From Epiperipatus broadwayi (lineage: Eukaryota; Onychophora; Udeonychophora; Euonychophora; Peripatidae): 64,000 nucleotides of DNA. The stretch is from assembly GCA_028023455.1 (NCBI GenBank), contig JAQFVV010006622.1, forward strand, positions 310,001 through 374,000, written 5' to 3'. The position numbers and the translations under genes were made by a program. This document shows, in pieces, positions 60,811 through 64,000 of the stretch. Each line of letters opens with the position of its first letter. Position 1 is the first letter of the stretch. Under the pieces are notes generated by a model that had not been told where the DNA came from, ran no database searches, and saw only the letters and a list, made by a program, of their open reading frames with translations.

Positions 60811-62930
60811 CATCATAATTACATTGACGATAGATTATCTTGGAAATTAGAAAATATATTCAACATTACGAGTTACGTATGGAATAAGAAAGAACATAAT
60901 CACCTCAACATTCAGTCACATGACCTAACTTTTATAGGCTTTATTAGAAGTTAACTTTCAACATATTTAAAACAGTTTAACGAGAGGGTGGATAGCGCTA
61001 ATAAGCTATATAACACATGATAGGGCAAACTAAATTTATATTATAAGAACTTGGGGTGGCTTAGGAAATCATATCATTATGACTTACAGACGAATAAAAT
61101 ATATGAGGAAGGATAAACAATAGTGTGTGGACCGAATGATAACATTTGGAAGGATGAGAAGCTTCATCAACTTGAGAACGAAAATATATAAGCTCATCTG
61201 CGCTTGTGATAGATGGCATCCGAAGAGGTGGTCGGCAAGATACTATGATTCCGTTTTTCCGAATGTTAACCCATAATAGAGCCTACACAACCAAACACAA
61301 CCTTTGGAGTTGGGGCCTCCACATTCCGCCGAGAAATGTGCTTTAAGGATTATGGTAATGAGAGAAAGTATGACAAAGCAACATTTGATTGATGAACGCT
61401 ATCATCGGGATGCATCGTGAAGGCTTTCAGGTCTGTATTAACACTGATTTTTTTTATGGCCTTAAAGAGTAAATAAGCCTTGCGAAATGAAATGATAAAA
61501 TATAAGCAATCCCAAAAGGGGCATACAACTTGCCTAAAAGATTATTTGGCATATCAATAATAAAATATGAAAATTAAGATTCCCTTCGTTAAATGCATAT
61601 CAATACGCCCGAGAAATTAGTTACTTAAATTATTGTTAGATGGTGGGCTAATTATATACTGAATCATCAACTAAAAGTAAGGATCTGAACTTCAATTTAT
61701 TTAATACTAAATTTACTTAATATTAATAGCATGAAATAATAGTTGATAGTTTATTTGAAATGATAACAGATAGCATAATATAAATTAATAAAAATAGTTT
61801 AGAAATATTTTTCAACCGGACGAATTTTTATAATTTAGTAAGAAAACTTATGTTTACGATTTAAAATTCCTTAATGGTGGAATAGGAAAATAATATAAGG
61901 TTAATTTGCCAGATTGAATTATTAGCATATTAAAAATGGGTATGATTTATATAATATCAAATTAAAATTGCCGCATTTAAAAAATAATAAAACAGTAAGA
62001 GTGAAAACCCAGCAATCGAGTTTTAGAAAATCAAATAAAATTTATATATTAAAGCAAAAAGAAAAGTCATTGTTTAAGCAATTAATCGGTTTGGCATTAC
62101 CGGTGGAAAAATAAGCAATTACATTTTAAGAAAATAAAGACTACAAAAATGGAAATATTACAAAGATATACTTTAGGTGAAATAACTTTACATAGCTAGA
62201 GGTTGAATGTTACAGCTTACAATTAATAAAATTATTTAGATGAAAGTTTTAGAGTTCACTTTGAGGCAGGGAATTACTTTTCTGTTGGATGATTTCATGG
62301 CCATATACACACGTGTTGATTTCATTTTTGAAGAAATATGATTAATTTGGCATTATTTTGGCAAAATCGCGGTTAATGTCCTTTCCTGGTGTATTTTATA
62401 GTTCATTTTGGCAGCATATATGAGACGATGGCTTATGAGTACATTGGCATGGGTCTGATCTTGGAGAGATCGGGGAAGCAAATTTTCTTTCTACTCATAA
62501 CCCATTTTAAAATTTTAAGTGACGTAGATTATCTTGACAACAACGTTTAGAAATAAGATGGAGAGTCCTTTAGTTAGAGAGTGCAGTGGTATTTATACTC
62601 ATTTTGGCTGCCTTTGGTAATCCCCGGATGTCCATTAACGGTCAACAATGACACAGCTAATTTGAAAGTATGAATGAGATGGAATTCAAGAGAGCTGGCC
62701 TTGGTCTATTTTGAACTGAAAATAGACCCGCAGGATAAATTTTAATGAACATGAAATTTTTAAAATAAATATATGTTAAAATAAACAAATCTTTTCTGAA
62801 ATTAAAATAAGGCACGTCTTTTGTTTTCTAAATTTGCGTTACTCTTTCGAACTTTCTCTCAAATAAAAATATATATGTAATATAAACGTTTTTAATAAAA
62901 TTATTATGTTTATCTGTTACACACACACAT
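60811..62930. other. Less AT-rich non-coding island with promoter-like site on minus strand
   Basis: About 61,100-61,450 and 62,270-62,700 are richer in G and C than the surroundings and lack open frames. The minus strand near 62,590-62,610 has GAGTATAAATACC followed by CACTGCACTCTCTAAC, TATA-box-like. TGTAAC begins on the minus strand near 62,923, as in the two LTR-like insertions, but no matching end or 4-bp duplicate was found. Confidence 0.3.
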
Positions 62931-64000
62931 GATTGTTTACCATGATAGAAATTTATGTTTATTATTTCAATTAATATTAAACGAGAATAAAGCTTAACAA
63001 AAAATAAACAATCATGTGCATCAGTATACCTGCACTCCCTAGTGATTTATTATTACATGACTGAGTTCGAACCCATGTTTGAAGACTTCAAACATCACTA
63101 GAAAGTGAAGCCAAATGTGTGCAACAGATTTGACTGCTTCAGTATATTGAACTGTCTCTATAGACATGAAGATCATATTTGATAACTCTAGATCACCTTA
63201 AGAATGAACTTTGTTCAATAAATGTGTGCATAGAGAAAAATGATGGTTTATGTTTCTGTGGTGGTGAATACTTATGATATTATGAAGTTGAAATGAAATA
63301 GGCATACATAAATATATATAAAAACTGAATATATTTTATATGTGCGTGTGTAAGTAATAAATTTTTCATCTTACAACTTTTCAGTAATTACTAATATTTT
63401 ATATTTAAAACTAAATTTGCTTTAAAAATGAAAAATCTAATCAATAATTTTCAATTAATTTTAAAAAAGAAAACAATTTTATTTTCAATTAGAATGTTGA
63501 CTATGTATTTAATTAAATGCTGTTCAGACTGTTTAAGAAAAGATTTTAAGTGAATATTGATTAGCCATTCAAAACTTTTGTTTTTGACTATTATTTTTAT
63601 CCTAATATAACATAAAGCGCTTCATTAATTTATTATGTCATGGACAATCTAATTCTTTATAAATAATATTAATATGGATATAAAAAATATATAGTTGGGT
63701 TAGGCTAATTCAATAAAGATATGCAATAATGCAGGATCCAATTTACATATAAATACTGCATAATCATGTTACTGTGTTAAATACAAACCTGTATAACATT
63801 ATATACTATACATTTTTTAAACACATATATCTAGTAGTAAAGGCTTTAACATTCTGCATACATACTGCATATAATATAATCATCACCTTTTTATCTTTAA
63901 TTTTCAACAAGAAATTTTTAAGAGTATATGTTTTATTGTTTTTCTGAAGGTTTGTGATGATGGTTTTCTAGTTGTATTTTTATAGTGGACTATTTCCATC
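62931..64000. other. AT-rich unassigned sequence
   Basis: No gene or repeat structure recognised to the window end. Confidence 0.4.

Overview
This window looks like AT-rich nuclear DNA from an animal. I found no host gene, rRNA or functional tRNA. Nearly everything recognisable is transposon-derived: Penelope-like elements (PLEs) with GIY-YIG endonuclease, two near-complete non-LTR retrotransposons (LINEs), two LTR-type insertions, tRNA-derived SINEs, a small TIR transposon, a hAT-like end, and many large inverted repeats. The mix (PLEs, tRNA-SINEs, hammerhead-bearing short repeats, long trinucleotide arrays) would suit a lophotrochozoan such as a mollusc, but that is inference; no gene here fixes the species.

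Layout. 0-6.5 kb: a hAT-like end, a minus-strand PLE 3' fragment with a palindrome, then a plus-strand PLE split by a 1,420-bp LTR-type insertion, then a SINE family. 7.8-9.3 kb: a tandem duplication, a 460-bp palindrome and a dispersed repeat. 12.2-19.3 kb: two PLE copies back to back (minus, then plus); the plus copy carries a palindromic PLE fragment and a TIR transposon. 19.3-31.7 kb: short dispersed repeats in tandem and inverted pairs, several with hammerhead ribozyme motifs. 33.6-44.1 kb: LINE A (plus) and LINE B (minus) meet tail to tail in a ~450-bp trinucleotide array, and both outer ends also lie in AAT arrays. 45 kb: an inverted PLE 3' end. 47-60 kb: three SINE copies with target duplications, a second LTR-type insertion (49.2-51.2 kb), a G-poor AT-rich stretch (about 52-55.5 kb) and a 3' fragment of a LINE related to LINE A. 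The last 4 kb holds a short tandem repeat and otherwise unassigned sequence.

Two themes stand out. First, hammerhead ribozyme-like cores (CUGANGA, a hairpin, GAAA) recur in PLE 3' ends and in short repeats. Three have a full core plus a pairable stem I and a cleavage triplet (20.89, 27.05 and 30.5 kb); many others are decayed. A 420-bp unit at 19.3-20.3 kb, in tandem and inverted copies, resembles a retrozyme. Second, both LINEs are bounded by AAT/ATT trinucleotide arrays at both ends, and LINE A ORF1 carries an AT-hook-like motif, suggesting insertion into AAT microsatellites.

All calls come from reading the sequence; no database search or folding program was run. Boundaries of decayed repeats are approximate.
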